Origin: Geodermatophilus nigrescens
Lineage (GTDB): Bacteria > Actinomycetota > Actinomycetes > Mycobacteriales > Geodermatophilaceae
Length of the DNA stretch: 64,000 nucleotides
Direction of reading: 5' to 3'
Assembly (NCBI RefSeq): GCF_900129495.1
Contig: NZ_FQVX01000003.1
Location: forward strand, 496,001 to 560,000
Shown piece by piece: positions 27,281 to 37,199 of this stretch (position 1 is the first letter of the stretch; each line of letters opens with the position of its first letter). The position numbers were made by a program, and so were the translations under genes. The notes below the pieces were generated by a model. The model was not told the DNA's origin, ran no database searches, and saw nothing but the letters and a program-made list of their open reading frames with translations.

Positions 27281-28194
27281 TGGGTCAGAAGGTCAACCCG
27301 CACGGGTTCCGCCTGGGCATCACCACCGACTACAAGTCCCGGTGGTACGCCGACAAGCTGTACAAGGACTACGTCAAGGAAGACGTGGCCATCCGCAAGC
27401 TCATGTCCAAGGGCATGGAGCGCGCCGGCATCTCGAAGGTGGAGATCGAGCGCACCCGTGACCGGGTCCGCGTCGACATCCACACCGCCCGCCCCGGCAT
27501 CGTCATCGGCCGCCGCGGCGCCGAGGCCGACCGCATCCGCGGCGAGCTGGAGAAGCTGACCGGCAAGCAGGTGCAGCTCAACATCCTCGAGGTCAAGAAC
27601 CCCGAGGCCGACGCCCAGCTCGTGGCCCAGGCGGTCGCCGAGCAGCTGTCGAGCCGCGTGAGCTTCCGCCGCGCCATGCGCAAGGCCATGCAGTCGGCCC
27701 AGCGCAGCCCGCAGGTCAAGGGCATCCGCGTGCAGTGCTCGGGTCGCCTCGGCGGCACCGAGATGAGCCGGTCGGAGTTCTACCGCGAGGGTCGCGTGCC
27801 GCTGCACACGCTCCGCGCGAACATCGACTACGGCCTGTACGAGGCCCGCACCACCTTCGGCCGCATCGGCGTGAAGGTGTGGATCTACAAGGGCGACGTC
27901 AGCGGCTCGCGTGCCGAGCGGGAGGCCCTCGAGGCCCTCGCCGCGCGGCAGCAGCGCCGTGAGCGCCCGCAGCGTCCGCGCCGGTCGGGCTCCAGCGGCA
28001 CCACCGCCGGTGGGACCGAGGCCGGCCGCGCCGCCGCGTCGGGCGAGTCCACGACCGGCCCCGACACCGCCGACAGCACCGTGGCCGTGACCTCCGGCGA
28101 GGTCGCGCCCGAGCAGACCGTCGCCCAGGCCGCGGGTCCCGAGGGGACCGCCGCTGCCGAGTCGACGGCGACCGAGACCCAGACGGAGGGCTGA
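27280..28194 (+). CDS. rpsC: 30S ribosomal protein S3, with a long Ala/Thr/Glu-rich tail
   Basis: 304 residues. The first 215 or so are standard S3, with the KH domain ([15 protein letters not shown]) and C-terminal domain. The remaining 75-80 residues form a low-complexity acidic tail rich in Ala, Thr, Ser, Gly and Glu. S3 sits at the mRNA entry channel, so the tail would project near incoming mRNA. Start GTG follows GAGGGGAGGG. Confidence 0.96.
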   Translation: MGQKVNPHGFRLGITTDYKSRWYADKLYKDYVKEDVAIRKLMSKGMERAGISKVEIERTRDRVRVDIHTARPGIVIGRRGAEADRIRGELEKLTGKQVQLNILEVKNPEADAQLVAQAVAEQLSSRVSFRRAMRKAMQSAQRSPQVKGIRVQCSGRLGGTEMSRSEFYREGRVPLHTLRANIDYGLYEARTTFGRIGVKVWIYKGDVSGSRAEREALEALAARQQRRERPQRPRRSGSSGTTAGGTEAGRAAASGESTTGPDTADSTVAVTSGEVAPEQTVAQAAGPEGTAAAESTATETQTEG

Positions 28195-28197
28195 CAC

Positions 28198-28614
28198 GTG
28201 CTGATCCCCCGGCGCGTCAAGCACCGCAAGCAGCACCACCCGGACCGCTCCGGCCGGGCCAAGGGCGGCACCGAGATCAACTTCGGTGAGTACGCCATCC
28301 AGGCCCTCGAGCCGGCGTACGTCACCAACCGGCAGATCGAGTCCGCCCGTATCGCCATGACGCGGCACATCCGCCGTGGCGGCAAGGTGTGGATCTCGAT
28401 CTACCCGGACCGTCCGCTGACCAAGAAGCCGGCCGAGACCCGCATGGGTTCCGGTAAGGGCTCGCCCGAGTGGTGGGTCGCCAACGTGAAGCCGGGCCGG
28501 GTGCTCTTCGAGCTCTCCGGTGTGGCCGAGCCGGTCGCCCGCGAGGCCATGCGCCGCGCCATCCACAAGCTGCCCATGAAGTGCCGCTTCATCACGCGCG
28601 AAGGAGAGGTGTGA
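28198..28614 (+). CDS. rplP: 50S ribosomal protein L16
   Basis: 138 residues starting at the GTG three bases after the rpsC stop. It contains [11 protein letters not shown] and [19 protein letters not shown], the conserved loop near the A-site tRNA elbow. Length is standard. The stop overlaps the rpmC ATG (TGATG). Confidence 0.97.
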   Translation: MLIPRRVKHRKQHHPDRSGRAKGGTEINFGEYAIQALEPAYVTNRQIESARIAMTRHIRRGGKVWISIYPDRPLTKKPAETRMGSGKGSPEWWVANVKPGRVLFELSGVAEPVAREAMRRAIHKLPMKCRFITREGEV

Positions 28615-28847
28615 TGGCCGCCGGCCTGACCGCCCCGGAGCTGCGCGAGCTGTCTGCCGACGAGCTCGCCACGCGGCTGCGTGAGCACAAGGAAGAGCTG
28701 TTCAACCTGAGGTTCCAGGTGGCCACCGGCCAGCTGGACAACAACCGGCGGCTGCAGACCGTCCGCCGCGACATCGCCCGGATCTACACGATCATGCGCG
28801 AGCGCGAGCTGGGTCTCTCGGCCGCCCCGAACGAGGGTGTGGCATGA
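28614..28847 (+). CDS. rpmC: 50S ribosomal protein L29
   Basis: 77 residues, two helices with the typical [18 protein letters not shown] core. The ATG overlaps the rplP stop, and AAGGAGAGG lies just upstream within rplP. L29 sits beside L23 at the tunnel exit. Its stop overlaps the rpsQ ATG (ATGA). Confidence 0.96.
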   Translation: MAAGLTAPELRELSADELATRLREHKEELFNLRFQVATGQLDNNRRLQTVRRDIARIYTIMRERELGLSAAPNEGVA

Positions 28848-29143
28848 GCGAGTCCGACAACGCCGCTGTCGCCAGCGGCCCCGGCCTGGCCGGCCGTGGC
28901 TACCGCAAGGTCCGCGAGGGCCTCGTGGTCAGCGACAAGATGGACAAGACCATCGTCGTCGAGGTCGAGGACCGCGTGAAGCACGGTCTGTACGGCAAGG
29001 TCCTCCGGCGCACGAGCAAGCTGAAGGCCCACGACGAGCAGGGGGTCGCCGGCATCGGTGACCGCGTGCAGATCATGGAGACCCGGCCGCTGTCGGCCAC
29101 CAAGCGGTGGCGGCTGGTCGAGGTCCTCGAGAAGGCCAAGTAG
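28844..29143 (+). CDS. rpsQ: 30S ribosomal protein S17
   Basis: 99 residues. After an N-terminal extension of about 18 residues comes the OB-fold ([15 protein letters not shown]). The end is standard ([15 protein letters not shown]). It is an early 16S rRNA binder and the last gene of this run before a 221-nt gap with a hairpin. Confidence 0.96.
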   Translation: MSESDNAAVASGPGLAGRGYRKVREGLVVSDKMDKTIVVEVEDRVKHGLYGKVLRRTSKLKAHDEQGVAGIGDRVQIMETRPLSATKRWRLVEVLEKAK

Positions 29144-29260
29144 GACCCGTCCGGGTGCCTCCGGCTCCCTGTGACCCACGCCCTCGGGCGCGGTCGCGGG
29201 ACCGGGTACCCTGGACGACTGGCGCCCCTCCGGGTGAGCGCCACATCCCGGTACCCGTGT

Positions 29261-29296
29261 CGGACGCACCGGCGGCATCAGTCGCCGGTGCGTCCG
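29261..29296 (+). terminator. Terminator-like hairpin between rpsQ and rplN
   Basis: A 14-bp perfect stem (29261-29274 with 29283-29296) around an 8-nt loop, no U-tract. A TANNNT box (TACCCT, 29207-29212) without a good -35 lies before it. In ancestral order rpsQ ends the S10 operon and rplN starts the spc operon, so this is a natural boundary. Confidence 0.65.
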
Positions 29297-29364
29297 CACG
29301 TGGGTGCCGGACAGCCGGTTCACCGTTCCGGCCCGGCTGTCACCACTGAGATTGGGAGTAGGAC

Positions 29365-29733
29365 GTGATCCAGCAGGAGTCACGGCTCCGGGTCGCCGAC
29401 AACACCGGTGCGAAGGAGATCCTCTGCATCCGGGTGCTCGGCGGGTCCGGGCGGCGCTATGCGGGCATCGGCGACGTCATCGTCGGCACCGTGAAGGACG
29501 CCATCCCCGGCGCCGGCGTCAAGAAGGGCGACGTGGTCAAGGCCGTCGTCGTCCGCACCGCCAAGGAGCGTCGTCGTCCCGACGGCTCCTACATCCGCTT
29601 CGACGAGAACGCCGCGGTGATCATCCGCGACAGCGGCGACCCGCGCGGCACCCGCATCTTCGGGCCCGTCGGCCGCGAGCTGCGCGACAAGCGCTTCATG
29701 CGGATCATCTCGCTCGCCCCGGAGGTGCTCTGA
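29365..29733 (+). CDS. rplN: 50S ribosomal protein L14
   Basis: 122 residues starting at GTG with GGGAGTAGGA upstream. Typical [17 protein letters not shown] start and [18 protein letters not shown] segment. L14 lies at the subunit interface. First gene of the spc operon. Confidence 0.97.
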   Translation: MIQQESRLRVADNTGAKEILCIRVLGGSGRRYAGIGDVIVGTVKDAIPGAGVKKGDVVKAVVVRTAKERRRPDGSYIRFDENAAVIIRDSGDPRGTRIFGPVGRELRDKRFMRIISLAPEVL

Positions 29734-29735
29734 CC

Positions 29736-30095
29736 ATGGCCGCCCCGAAGAAGACGGACACCAAGAAGAAGGCCCCGTCCATGAAGGTCAAGAAGGGCGA
29801 CACGGTCGTCGTCCTGGCCGGCAAGGACAAGGGCGCGCGCGGTCGCGTCATCGCCGCCTTCCCCCAGCTGCAGAAGGTCCTCGTCGAGGGCGTCGGCCGG
29901 GTCAAGAAGCACACCCGCATCAGCTCGAACCAGCGGGGCGCCCAGCAGGGCGGCATCGTCACCCAGGAGGCTCCCATCCACGTGAGCAACGTGATGGTGA
30001 TCGACTCCGAGGGGAAGCCGACCCGGGTCGGCCACCGCAAGGACGAGGACGGCCGCACCATCCGGGTGTCGCGGCGGACCGGTAAGGACCTGTGA
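29736..30095 (+). CDS. rplX: 50S ribosomal protein L24
   Basis: 119 residues. A Lys-rich leader of about 15 residues precedes the KOW-fold core, which begins [18 protein letters not shown] and continues to the usual C-terminus. An internal ATG at 29781 would give the core alone, but the ATG at 29736 follows GGAGG at the end of rplN. L24 initiates 50S assembly. Its stop overlaps one of the possible rplE starts. Confidence 0.95.
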   Translation: MAAPKKTDTKKKAPSMKVKKGDTVVVLAGKDKGARGRVIAAFPQLQKVLVEGVGRVKKHTRISSNQRGAQQGGIVTQEAPIHVSNVMVIDSEGKPTRVGHRKDEDGRTIRVSRRTGKDL

Positions 30096-30097
30096 CG

Positions 30098-30682
30098 ATG
30101 ACTGCCCCCACCCGCGAGCTCCCGCGCCTGCTGGCGCACTACCGCGAGTCGATCGTGCCGGCCCTGCAGGACGAGTTCGGCTTCGAGAACGTCATGCAGA
30201 TCCCGCGGCTGACGAAGATCGTCGTCAACATGGGCGTCGGCGAGGCCACCCGCGACGCCAAGCTCATGGACGGCGCGGTCCGCGACCTCACCGCCATCAC
30301 CGGCCAGCGTCCCGCCGTCGTCCGGGCCCGCAAGTCCATCGCGCAGTTCAAGCTGCGCGAGGGCATGCCCATCGGCGCCAAGGTCACCCTCCGCGGCGAC
30401 CGCATGTGGGAGTTCCTCGACCGGCTCCTGGCGCTGGCCCTGCCCCGCATCCGCGACTTCCGCGGCCTGAACGCCAAGCAGTTCGACGGGCACGGCAACT
30501 ACACCTTCGGGCTGACCGAGCAGTCGATGTTCCGCGAGATCGACGTCGACAAGATCGACCGGCCGCGCGGCATGGACATCACGCTGGTCACCACCGCGAC
30601 GAACGACGAGGAGGGTCGCGAGCTGCTCCGCCTCCTGGGCTTCCCGTTCGCCGGCCAGCCCGTCGTCACCACCATCCGCTGA
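30098..30682 (+). CDS. rplE: 50S ribosomal protein L5
   Basis: About 194 residues with [16 protein letters not shown], the [14 protein letters not shown] basic loop and [12 protein letters not shown]. It binds 5S rRNA and contacts the P-site tRNA. The ATG at 30098 has AAGGA (30084-30088) 9 nt upstream. The GTG at 30092 would add two residues and overlap the rplX stop, so the start is uncertain by two codons. Confidence 0.95.
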   Translation: MTAPTRELPRLLAHYRESIVPALQDEFGFENVMQIPRLTKIVVNMGVGEATRDAKLMDGAVRDLTAITGQRPAVVRARKSIAQFKLREGMPIGAKVTLRGDRMWEFLDRLLALALPRIRDFRGLNAKQFDGHGNYTFGLTEQSMFREIDVDKIDRPRGMDITLVTTATNDEEGRELLRLLGFPFAGQPVVTTIR

Positions 30683-30704
30683 GCCGGGCCGAGGAGACAG
30701 ACAG

Positions 30705-30890
30705 ATGGCCAAGAAGGCGCTGATCAACAAGGCGGCCCGCAAGCCCAAGTTCGCGGTCCGCGGCTACACCCGCTGCCAGCGGTGCGGGCGTCCGCACTCC
30801 GTCTTCCGCAAGTTCGGCCTGTGCCGGATCTGCCTGCGGGAGATGGCGCACGCCGGCGAGCTGCCGGGTGTGAGCAAGTCCAGCTGGTAG
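30705..30890 (+). CDS. rpsZ: 30S ribosomal protein S14, zinc-binding type (S14 type Z)
   Basis: 61 residues with four cysteines in two CxxC pairs (CQRCGRPHS and CRICLRE), the C-plus zinc-ribbon form. Actinobacteria often carry a second, zinc-free S14 elsewhere, induced on zinc starvation. It is not in this window. GAGGAGA precedes the ATG. A strong hairpin follows. Confidence 0.96.
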   Translation: MAKKALINKAARKPKFAVRGYTRCQRCGRPHSVFRKFGLCRICLREMAHAGELPGVSKSSW

Positions 30891-30899
30891 TCCGCAGTC

Positions 30900-30930
30900 C
30901 CCGCCCCGCGCGCTGACCGCGCGGGGCGGG
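30900..30930 (+). other. Hairpin between rpsZ and rpsH
   Basis: A 13-bp perfect stem (30900-30912 with 30918-30930) with a CTGAC loop, 10 nt after the rpsZ stop. It lies inside the spc operon with rpsH 77 nt beyond, so partial termination or an mRNA-processing or stability role is likelier than a full stop. In E. coli the S8 protein binds near here, but I see no clear S8-type site. Confidence 0.6.
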
Positions 30931-31006
30931 TCCCCAGCACCACCGGTCGCCGAGAGGCCCACGCGAGGTCCGCGTGAGGAACCGCGGCGAGAGAGGCACG
31001 ACACCC

Positions 31007-31417
31007 ATGACGATGACCGATCCGATCGCGGACATGCTCACGCGGCTGCGCAACGCGAACACGGCGTACCACGACTCGGCAGCCATGCCGTCGTCGAAGC
31101 TCAAGACGAAGATCGCCGAGATCCTCCAGCAGGAGGGTTACATCGCCGGCTGGCGCGTCGACGAGGTCGAGAAGGACGGCTCCACCCGCAAGGAGCTGGT
31201 GGTGGACCTCAAGTACGGCCCCAACCGCGAGCGCAGCATCGCCGGCGTCCGCCGGGTGTCCAAGCCGGGCCTGCGGGTCTACGCGAAGTCCAACGCGCTG
31301 CCCAAGGTGCTCGGCGGCCTCGGGGTGGCGATCATCTCCACCTCGACCGGGCTGCTGACCGACCGGCAGGCGAACAAGAAGGGCGTGGGCGGGGAAGTCC
31401 TCGCCTACGTCTGGTAA
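31007..31417 (+). CDS. rpsH: 30S ribosomal protein S8
   Basis: 136 residues, [17 protein letters not shown] start and [19 protein letters not shown] end, standard for the family. The ATG at 31007 has GAGAGG 10 nt upstream. A second in-frame ATG at 31013 is less well placed. S8 organises the central domain of 16S rRNA and represses the spc operon in E. coli. Confidence 0.97.
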   Translation: MTMTDPIADMLTRLRNANTAYHDSAAMPSSKLKTKIAEILQQEGYIAGWRVDEVEKDGSTRKELVVDLKYGPNRERSIAGVRRVSKPGLRVYAKSNALPKVLGGLGVAIISTSTGLLTDRQANKKGVGGEVLAYVW

Positions 31418-31431
31418 GAGGAGCGAGCGAG

Positions 31432-31971
31432 ATGTCACGGATCGGACGACTGCCGATTCCGGTGCCCGGTGGTGTGGACGTCACCATCGACGGCCAGACG
31501 GTCAACGTGAAGGGCCCCAAGGGGACCCTGGCCCACACCGTCGCCGCGCCGATCACCGTCGAGAAGAGCGAGGACGGCACCCTCGCGGTGGCCCGTCCCG
31601 ACGACCAGCGCGAGAGCAAGGCCCTCCACGGCCTGTCCCGCACCCTGATCGCCAACATGATCACCGGCGTGACCGAGGGCTACACCAAGACCCTCGAGAT
31701 CGTCGGCGTCGGTTACCGCGTGCAGGCGCGGGGGAGCGACCTCGAGTTCGCCCTCGGCTACAGCCACCCGGTGCCCGTGCGGGCCCCGGAGGGCATCACC
31801 TTCACGGTCGAGTCGCCCACGCGTCTGCGGGTGGCCGGCATCGACAAGCAGCAGGTCGGCCAGGTGGCCGCCAACATCCGCAAGCTGCGCCGGCCGGACC
31901 CGTACAAGGGCAAGGGCGTCCGCTACCAGGGCGAGGTCGTCAAGCGCAAGGTCGGGAAGACGGGTAAGTGA
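31432..31971 (+). CDS. rplF: 50S ribosomal protein L6
   Basis: 179 residues, two tandem L6 folds, with [11 protein letters not shown] at the start and [13 protein letters not shown] near the end. Strong GAGGAG ribosome site. L6 lies near the factor-binding site. Its TGA overlaps the rplR ATG. Confidence 0.97.
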   Translation: MSRIGRLPIPVPGGVDVTIDGQTVNVKGPKGTLAHTVAAPITVEKSEDGTLAVARPDDQRESKALHGLSRTLIANMITGVTEGYTKTLEIVGVGYRVQARGSDLEFALGYSHPVPVRAPEGITFTVESPTRLRVAGIDKQQVGQVAANIRKLRRPDPYKGKGVRYQGEVVKRKVGKTGK

Positions 31972-32378
31972 TGGCACAGACCGAGAAGGCCGCTCGGGTG
32001 CACACCCCGGTCGGCACCGACATCAGCACCCGGCGCCGCGTCTCGCGGCTGCGCCGCCACAACCGGCTCCGCAAGCGGGTCGGCGGCACGGCGGAGCGCC
32101 CGCGCCTGGTGGTCAACCGCAGCTCGCGGCACATCCACGTGCAGGTCGTCGACGACACCGTCGGCCGTACGCTGGTGAGCGCCTCCACGCTGGACGCCAG
32201 CCTGCGCGGCACCGAGGGCGACAAGTCCGCCCTGGCCCGCCGGGTCGGTGCCCTGGTCGCCGAGCGCGCCCAGGCCGCGGGCATCACCAAGGTCGTCTTC
32301 GACCGGGGTGGCAACCGCTACCAGGGCCGCATCGCCGCGCTGGCCGACGGCGCGCGTGAGGGCGGGCTGGACTTCTGA
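31971..32378 (+). CDS. rplR: 50S ribosomal protein L18
   Basis: 135 residues with a basic N-terminus ([17 protein letters not shown]) and the conserved [23 protein letters not shown] end. It binds 5S rRNA with L5. The ATG at 31971 overlaps the rplF stop; a GTG one codon earlier is possible. Its TGA overlaps the start of a 13-codon ORF that leads into rpsE. Confidence 0.96.
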   Translation: MAQTEKAARVHTPVGTDISTRRRVSRLRRHNRLRKRVGGTAERPRLVVNRSSRHIHVQVVDDTVGRTLVSASTLDASLRGTEGDKSALARRVGALVAERAQAAGITKVVFDRGGNRYQGRIAALADGAREGGLDF

Positions 32379-32419
32379 TGAGCGACACCGCGAACGAGCA
32401 GATCGAGAGGGACGTCTGA
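32378..32419 (+). CDS. Possible 13-residue coupling peptide ORF between rplR and rpsE
   Basis: ATG 32378 overlaps the rplR stop (ATGA), and its own TGA (32417-32419) overlaps the rpsE ATG. The peptide would be [13 protein letters not shown]. The rpsE Shine-Dalgarno (GAGAGG, 32405-32410) lies inside it. Nothing shows that the peptide has a function. Its evident effect would be to carry ribosomes from rplR to rpsE. A chance ORF of this length is possible, but the exact overlap at both ends is striking. Confidence 0.4.
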   Translation: MSDTANEQIERDV

Positions 32420-33033
32420 TGCCAGGACCACAGCGACGCGGCGGCGGCGCCGGCGGCGGCAACGACCGCCGCGACCGTCGTGACGGCGGGCGGGGGCCCG
32501 GCGGCGCGCCTGCCGAGAAGAGCCAGTACATCGAGCGCGTGGTGGCCATCAACCGCGTGTCGAAGGTCGTCAAGGGCGGTCGGCGCTTCAGCTTCACCGC
32601 GCTGGTGATCGTCGGCGACGGCGACGGCACCGTGGGTGTCGGCTACGGCAAGGCCAAGGAGGTGCCCGCGGCGATCGCCAAGGGCGTCGAGGAGGCCAAG
32701 AAGCACTTCTACAAGGTGCCGCGCATCGCCAGCACCATCCCGCACCCGGTGCAGGGTGAGGCGGCGGCGGGCGTCGTGCTGCTCAAGCCGGCCAGCCCCG
32801 GTACCGGTGTCATCGCCGGTGGCCCGGTGCGTGCCGTGCTCGAGTGCGCCGGCATCCACGACGTGCTCTCGAAGAGCCTGGGTTCGTCGAACCCGATCAA
32901 CATCGTGCACGCCACCATGCAGGCGCTGAAGGACCTCGTCCGCCCCGAGGAGATCGCCGCCCGTCGCGGGCTGCCCCTCGAGGACGTCGCTCCGGCCGCC
33001 ATGCTGCGGGCGCGTGCGGGTCAGGGGGTCTGA
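32419..33033 (+). CDS. rpsE: 30S ribosomal protein S5
   Basis: 204 residues. A Gly/Arg-rich N-terminal extension (about 1-30, [17 protein letters not shown], similar to Streptomyces S5) precedes the double-stranded RNA-binding fold ([19 protein letters not shown]) and the C-terminal domain ([15 protein letters not shown]). S5 contributes to decoding fidelity. ATG 32419 has GAGAGG 8 nt upstream. Confidence 0.97.
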   Translation: MPGPQRRGGGAGGGNDRRDRRDGGRGPGGAPAEKSQYIERVVAINRVSKVVKGGRRFSFTALVIVGDGDGTVGVGYGKAKEVPAAIAKGVEEAKKHFYKVPRIASTIPHPVQGEAAAGVVLLKPASPGTGVIAGGPVRAVLECAGIHDVLSKSLGSSNPINIVHATMQALKDLVRPEEIAARRGLPLEDVAPAAMLRARAGQGV

Positions 33034-33034
33034 C

Positions 33035-33214
33035 GTGGCTCAGCTGAAGGTCACCCAGGTCCGGTCGGCGATCGGCACGAAGCCCAACCAGCGGCAGACG
33101 CTGCGGTCCCTGGGCCTCAAGCGGATCAACGACTCGGTCGTCCAGGAGGACCGTCCCGAGATCCGCGGGATGGTCGCCACGGTGACGCACCTCGTCGCCG
33201 TCGAAGAGATCTGA
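33035..33214 (+). CDS. rpmD: 50S ribosomal protein L30
   Basis: 59 residues, standard, with [20 protein letters not shown] and the GLKRINDSV motif. The GTG at 33035 lies one base after the rpsE stop. It sits between rpsE and rplO as in most bacteria. Confidence 0.96.
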   Translation: MAQLKVTQVRSAIGTKPNQRQTLRSLGLKRINDSVVQEDRPEIRGMVATVTHLVAVEEI

Positions 33215-33227
33215 GCAGGAACCAGTC

Positions 33228-33671
33228 ATGACTCTCAAGGTCCACCACCTGCGTCCCGCCCCGGGCGCCCACACCCCCAAGACGCGCGTCGGCCGTGGTG
33301 AGGGCTCCAAGGGCAAGACCGCCGGTCGCGGCACCAAGGGCACCGGGGCGCGCGGGAACACCTCCGCGCGCTTCGAGGGCGGTCAGACGCCGCTGCACAT
33401 GCGGCTGCCCAAGATGTCCGGCTTCAAGAACCCGAACAAGGTCGTGTTCCAGGTCGTCAACCTCGACCGGATCGCCGCCCTGTTCCCGCAGGGCGGGCAC
33501 GTCGACCCCGACACGCTCGCCGACGCCGGCGCGGTCCGCCGCGGCCAGCCGGTGAAGGTCCTCGGCACCGGCGACCTGGGCGGCGTCCAGGTCACCGTGC
33601 ACGCGCACGGCTTCTCCGCCTCGGCGGCCGAGAAGATCGCCGCGGCCGGGGGCAGCACCACCCGCATCTGA
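33228..33671 (+). CDS. rplO: 50S ribosomal protein L15
   Basis: 147 residues with the Gly/Arg/Lys-rich N-terminal arm ([17 protein letters not shown]) and [14 protein letters not shown]. It is a late 50S assembly protein. GCAGGA lies before the ATG. A strong hairpin 7 nt past the stop separates it from secY. Confidence 0.97.
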   Translation: MTLKVHHLRPAPGAHTPKTRVGRGEGSKGKTAGRGTKGTGARGNTSARFEGGQTPLHMRLPKMSGFKNPNKVVFQVVNLDRIAALFPQGGHVDPDTLADAGAVRRGQPVKVLGTGDLGGVQVTVHAHGFSASAAEKIAAAGGSTTRI

Positions 33672-33677
33672 GCGATG

Positions 33678-33711
33678 GACGACCCCCGGGGCCGACGCCC
33701 CGGGGGTCGTC
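33678..33711 (+). terminator. Terminator-like hairpin after rplO
   Basis: A 15-bp perfect stem (33678-33692 with 33697-33711) and CGAC tetraloop, starting 6 nt beyond the rplO stop. U-poor. It would end the r-protein part of the spc operon and leave secY-adk-map on a separate transcript. Confidence 0.8.
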
Positions 33712-33807
33712 TGCTGTTCGGGCGCCGTCCCCCGCGGACGGGCCCGCCCGGGTCGCTCCCGCGCCGGCCGTGAGGCCGCGTTCGGGCCACCCGGAGGGGG
33801 AGGGCTG

Positions 33808-33838
33808 TGACCGGTCCGACCCCGACCGTTGCTAACCT
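33808..33838 (+). promoter_or_regulatory. Possible promoter of secY-adk-map
   Basis: TAACCT at 33833-33838 is a good -10 box. The nearest -35-like element is TGACCG at 33808-33813 with a rather long 19-nt spacer. Transcription would start about 20 nt before the secY GTG. The preceding terminator makes a promoter here necessary. Confidence 0.5.
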
Positions 33839-33863
33839 CGTCCGACCGAGAAGGGGAGGGCAC

Positions 33864-35174
33864 GTGCTGCAGGCGTTCGCCGCGGCGTTCCGGACGCCAG
33901 ACCTCCGGCGAAAGTTGCTGTTCTCCCTGGCGATCATCGCCGTCTACCGGCTCGGCGCGGCCGTCCCGGGTCCGGGCGTCTCCGTCGAGGCGATCAACAG
34001 CTGTCTCGAGCAGGCCCAGGCCTCCGACCAGCGCGACGTCTACTCGCTGGTGAACCTGTTCTCCGGCGGGGCGCTGCTGCGGCTGTCGATCTTCGCGCTC
34101 GGCATCATGCCGTACATCACCGCCAGCATCATCGTGCAGCTGCTGGTCGTGGTGATCCCGCGGTTCGAGCAGCTGAAGAAGGAAGGGCAGTCGGGTCAGG
34201 CCAAGCTGACCCAGTACACCCGCTACCTGACGATCGCCCTGGCGATCCTGCAGAGCACCGGCATCATCGCCCTGGCCCGCAGCGGCCAGCTGTTCCCCGG
34301 CTGCCAGCAGGAGATCATCCCGTCGCAGAGCCTCTGGTCGACGGTCGTCCTGGTGGTCACGCTGACCGCCGGCACCGCCGTGATCATGTGGCTGGGCGAG
34401 CTGCTGACCGAGAAGGGGATCGGCAACGGCATGTCCGTGCTGATCTTCACCTCGATCGCCGCGCGGATCCCGGCCGAGGGCGGCTCGATCCTGCAGACCC
34501 GCGGCGGCGTCGTCTTCGCCGTCGTCTGCGCCTTCGCGCTCCTCATCATCGGCGCGGTGGTCTACGTCGAACAGGCGCAACGGCGCATCCCGGTGCAGTA
34601 CGCCAAGCGGATGGTCGGGCGCCGCATGTACGGCGGCACGTCGACTTACCTGCCGCTCAAGGTCAACCAGGCCGGCGTCATCCCGGTCATCTTCGCGTCG
34701 TCGCTGCTCTACCTGCCGCAGCTGATCACCCAGCTGCAGGGCGACGAGACCGGTCCGGTGCGGCAGTTCTTCGAGAACTACGTCATCGACCAGAGCAGCC
34801 CGGTGCACGTCGCGCTGTACTTCGGCCTGATCGTCTTCTTCACGTACTTCTACGTGTCGATCACGTTCAACCCGGAGGAGCGGGCCGACGACATGAAGCG
34901 CTACGGCGGCTTCATCCCCGGCATCCGCCCGGGCCGGCCGACGGCGGAGTACCTGCAGTACGTGCTCTCCCGGATCACCCTCCCCGGGTCGATCTACCTG
35001 GGGATCGTCGCGGTGCTGCCCAACTTCTTCCTGTCGATCACGCAGCAGGGAGCGAACCAGAACTTCCCGTTCGGCGGGACCGCAGTGCTGATCATGGTGG
35101 GAGTGGGCTTGGAGACGGTGAAGCAGATCGAGACGCAGCTCAACCAGCGCAACTACGAAGGGTTCCTGAAGTAG
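33864..35174 (+). CDS. secY: Protein translocase subunit SecY
   Basis: 436 residues with ten predicted membrane helices, the plug region near [11 protein letters not shown], and the cytosolic loop region [23 protein letters not shown]. It forms the SecYEG export channel. I use the GTG at 33864 because GGGGAGG lies 5 nt before it and the protein then begins like other actinobacterial SecY ([16 protein letters not shown]). A longer frame to 33807 lacks support. The TAG overlaps the adk GTG. Confidence 0.97.
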   Translation: MLQAFAAAFRTPDLRRKLLFSLAIIAVYRLGAAVPGPGVSVEAINSCLEQAQASDQRDVYSLVNLFSGGALLRLSIFALGIMPYITASIIVQLLVVVIPRFEQLKKEGQSGQAKLTQYTRYLTIALAILQSTGIIALARSGQLFPGCQQEIIPSQSLWSTVVLVVTLTAGTAVIMWLGELLTEKGIGNGMSVLIFTSIAARIPAEGGSILQTRGGVVFAVVCAFALLIIGAVVYVEQAQRRIPVQYAKRMVGRRMYGGTSTYLPLKVNQAGVIPVIFASSLLYLPQLITQLQGDETGPVRQFFENYVIDQSSPVHVALYFGLIVFFTYFYVSITFNPEERADDMKRYGGFIPGIRPGRPTAEYLQYVLSRITLPGSIYLGIVAVLPNFFLSITQQGANQNFPFGGTAVLIMVGVGLETVKQIETQLNQRNYEGFLK

Positions 35175-35773
35175 TGCGCGTCGTGCTGCTCGGTCCTCCC
35201 GGAGCCGGCAAGGGGACCCAGGCGCAGGTCATCGCGGGCCGGCTCGGTGTGCCGGCCATCTCGACCGGCGACATCTTCCGGGCCAACGTCAGCGGCCAGA
35301 CGGAGCTCGGCCTCAAGGCCAAGGTCTACATGGACGCCGGCGACCTGGTCCCCGACGAGATCACCGTCGCGATGGTCAAGGACCGCCTGGCCGAGCCCGA
35401 CGCCAAGGCCGGCTTCCTGCTCGACGGCTTCCCGCGCACCATCGCCCAGGGCGAGCAGCTGCGCAGCTCGCTGGAGGAGCTCGGCCACCACCTCGACCGC
35501 GTGCTCGAGCTCGTCGTCGAGGAGGACGAGCTCGTCCGCCGGTTGTCCGGCCGGCGCATGCTCGTCGACGGCGAGTGGGTCCAGCGCGACGACGACAAGC
35601 CGGAGACCGTGCGTCACCGGCTCGAGGTCTACCGGGAACAGACCGCGCCGCTGTCGGGGTTCTACGAGGGCGAGGGGCTGCTGTCGCGCATCGACGCGAT
35701 CGGCTCCATCGAGGAGGTCACCGAGCGCGTGATGACCGCCCTCGGCACCCCGGGACGCCCGGGCGACAGCTGA
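35174..35773 (+). CDS. adk: Adenylate kinase
   Basis: 199 residues. P-loop [10 protein letters not shown] (about 7-16), AMP-binding STGDIFR and GFPRT, and the [11 protein letters not shown] arginine region. The lid is the short type ([12 protein letters not shown]), without the zinc-binding cysteines of long-lid enzymes. It converts ATP plus AMP to two ADP. The GTG overlaps the secY TAG by one base, so translation is coupled. Confidence 0.97.
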   Translation: MRVVLLGPPGAGKGTQAQVIAGRLGVPAISTGDIFRANVSGQTELGLKAKVYMDAGDLVPDEITVAMVKDRLAEPDAKAGFLLDGFPRTIAQGEQLRSSLEELGHHLDRVLELVVEEDELVRRLSGRRMLVDGEWVQRDDDKPETVRHRLEVYREQTAPLSGFYEGEGLLSRIDAIGSIEEVTERVMTALGTPGRPGDS

Positions 35774-35843
35774 GGGGACGGCGCCGCGCATGTCGGCCGG
35801 GATCCTGACCCGCCTCCCGCTGCTGGCGAAGTGGAGTGGACGC

Positions 35844-36647
35844 ATGATCCAGATCAAGACACCGCACGAGATCGAGCTCATGCGCGGCGCCGGCCTCGTG
35901 GTCGCCCGCGCCATCTCGGCCGTGCGCGCCGCCGTCCGCCCCGGGGTGACCACGGGGGAGCTCGACGCCATCGCCGAGGACACCATCCGCTCGGCGGGGG
36001 CGATCCCGTCCTTCCTCGGTTACCACGGGTTCACCGGCAGCATCTGCGCCTCGATCAACGACGAGGTCGTGCACGGGATCCCGGATCCGAAGCGCGCGCT
36101 CTCCGAGGGCGACAACATCTCCATCGACTGCGGCGCCATCCTCGAGGGCTGGCACGGTGACTCGGCGGTGACCGTGACCGTCGGCCCGCCGTCCGCCGAG
36201 GACGCGGCTCTCATCGCCGTCACCGAGCGCAGCATGTGGGCGGGCCTCGCGCGGGCGGTCGCCGGTGGGCGGCTCACCGACATCAGCGCCGCCGTCGAGG
36301 AGGCCGTCACGGCCGAGACGCACCCCTACGGGATCGTCGACCACTACGGCGGGCACGGCATCGGCACCGAGATGCACCAGGACCCGCACGTCCTGAACTA
36401 CGGCCGCGCCGGCCGCGGGCCGAAGCTCGTGCCCGGCCTGGCGCTGGCCATCGAGCCGATGGTCACCGTCGGGGACCCGGCCACCGTCGAGCTCGAGGAC
36501 GGCTGGACCGTCGTGACCAAGGACGGCTCGCGGGCCGCCCACTTCGAGCACACCGTCGCGATCACGCCCGAGGGCCCCTGGGTCCTGACGGCCGAGGACG
36601 GCGGCGTCGCGGGGCTCGCGCCCTTCGGCATCACCCCGCGCCAGTAG
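35844..36647 (+). CDS. map: Type I methionine aminopeptidase
   Basis: 267 residues from the ATG at 35844. GGAG lies about 8 nt upstream, and the N-terminus IQIKTPHEIELMR aligns with other MetAPs. An ATG at 35790 would add 18 residues. The metal ligands are in place: Asp in SIDCGAI, Asp in WHGDSAVT, His in YGGHGIGTEMH, Glu in AIEPM, and Glu in FEHTVAIT. It removes the initiator methionine from nascent proteins. It closes the secY-adk-map unit. Confidence 0.95.
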   Translation: MIQIKTPHEIELMRGAGLVVARAISAVRAAVRPGVTTGELDAIAEDTIRSAGAIPSFLGYHGFTGSICASINDEVVHGIPDPKRALSEGDNISIDCGAILEGWHGDSAVTVTVGPPSAEDAALIAVTERSMWAGLARAVAGGRLTDISAAVEEAVTAETHPYGIVDHYGGHGIGTEMHQDPHVLNYGRAGRGPKLVPGLALAIEPMVTVGDPATVELEDGWTVVTKDGSRAAHFEHTVAITPEGPWVLTAEDGGVAGLAPFGITPRQ

Positions 36648-36669
36648 GCCGGGGAGCGCCTCCGGACGT

Positions 36670-36688
36670 CCCTCCGTGTGACGGAGGG
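36670..36688 (+). terminator. Small hairpin after map
   Basis: An 8-bp perfect stem (36670-36677 with 36681-36688) with a GTG loop, 22 nt after the map stop. It is followed by GGGTT rather than a U-tract. It is a plausible end for the secY-adk-map transcript, lying immediately before the infA promoter. Confidence 0.55.
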
Positions 36689-36692
36689 CGGG

Positions 36693-36722
36693 TTGGAGGG
36701 CCCCGCTGCGGCGGGGTACAGT
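36693..36722 (+). promoter_or_regulatory. Promoter of infA-rpmJ-rpsM (alpha cluster)
   Basis: TTGGAG at 36693-36698 and TACAGT at 36717-36722, spacer 18 nt. The spacer contains a GC-rich inverted repeat (CCCCGC against GCGGGG). Predicted start near 36730, giving a leader of about 175 nt before infA. Confidence 0.7.
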
Positions 36723-36904
36723 GAACGACGGCGTTCGCGCCGTCCTGTCGTCGTGCTGTGGCCGCACGGACCGGGACGCCCTCGCGGGAACGCCTGCACC
36801 ACCTGGACTGCAACCACCACGTACGGCCGGGCCGGCTCCGGCATGGTCGCACGTGACTCCAGCACATCAACGAGCACCACCGAGTCAGGGAGGCCGTGTC
36901 GGGC

Positions 36905-37126
36905 ATGGCGAAGAAGGACGGGGCCATCGAGGTCGAGGGTCGCGTCGTCGAGCCGCTGCCCAACGCGATGTTCCGGGTCGAGCTGCAGAACGGGCACCGG
37001 GTGCTCGCCCACATCAGCGGCAAGATGCGCCAGCACTACATCCGCATCCTGCCGGAGGACCGCGTCGTCGTGGAGCTCTCGCCCTACGACCTGACCCGCG
37101 GTCGCATCGTCTACCGCTACAAGTGA
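36905..37126 (+). CDS. infA: Translation initiation factor IF-1
   Basis: 73 residues, a single S1-type OB fold with the typical [20 protein letters not shown] start and [12 protein letters not shown] end. ATG 36905 gives the standard length. A GTG at 36896 would add three residues. IF-1 blocks the A site during initiation. First gene of the alpha cluster. Confidence 0.97.
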   Translation: MAKKDGAIEVEGRVVEPLPNAMFRVELQNGHRVLAHISGKMRQHYIRILPEDRVVVELSPYDLTRGRIVYRYK

Positions 37127-37199
37127 CCGCCACCGGCGCGGGGCACCGACAGGTGCCGCGCCCGTGGCCATCGATCGACAGGAATGAGGGGCGGCACCG

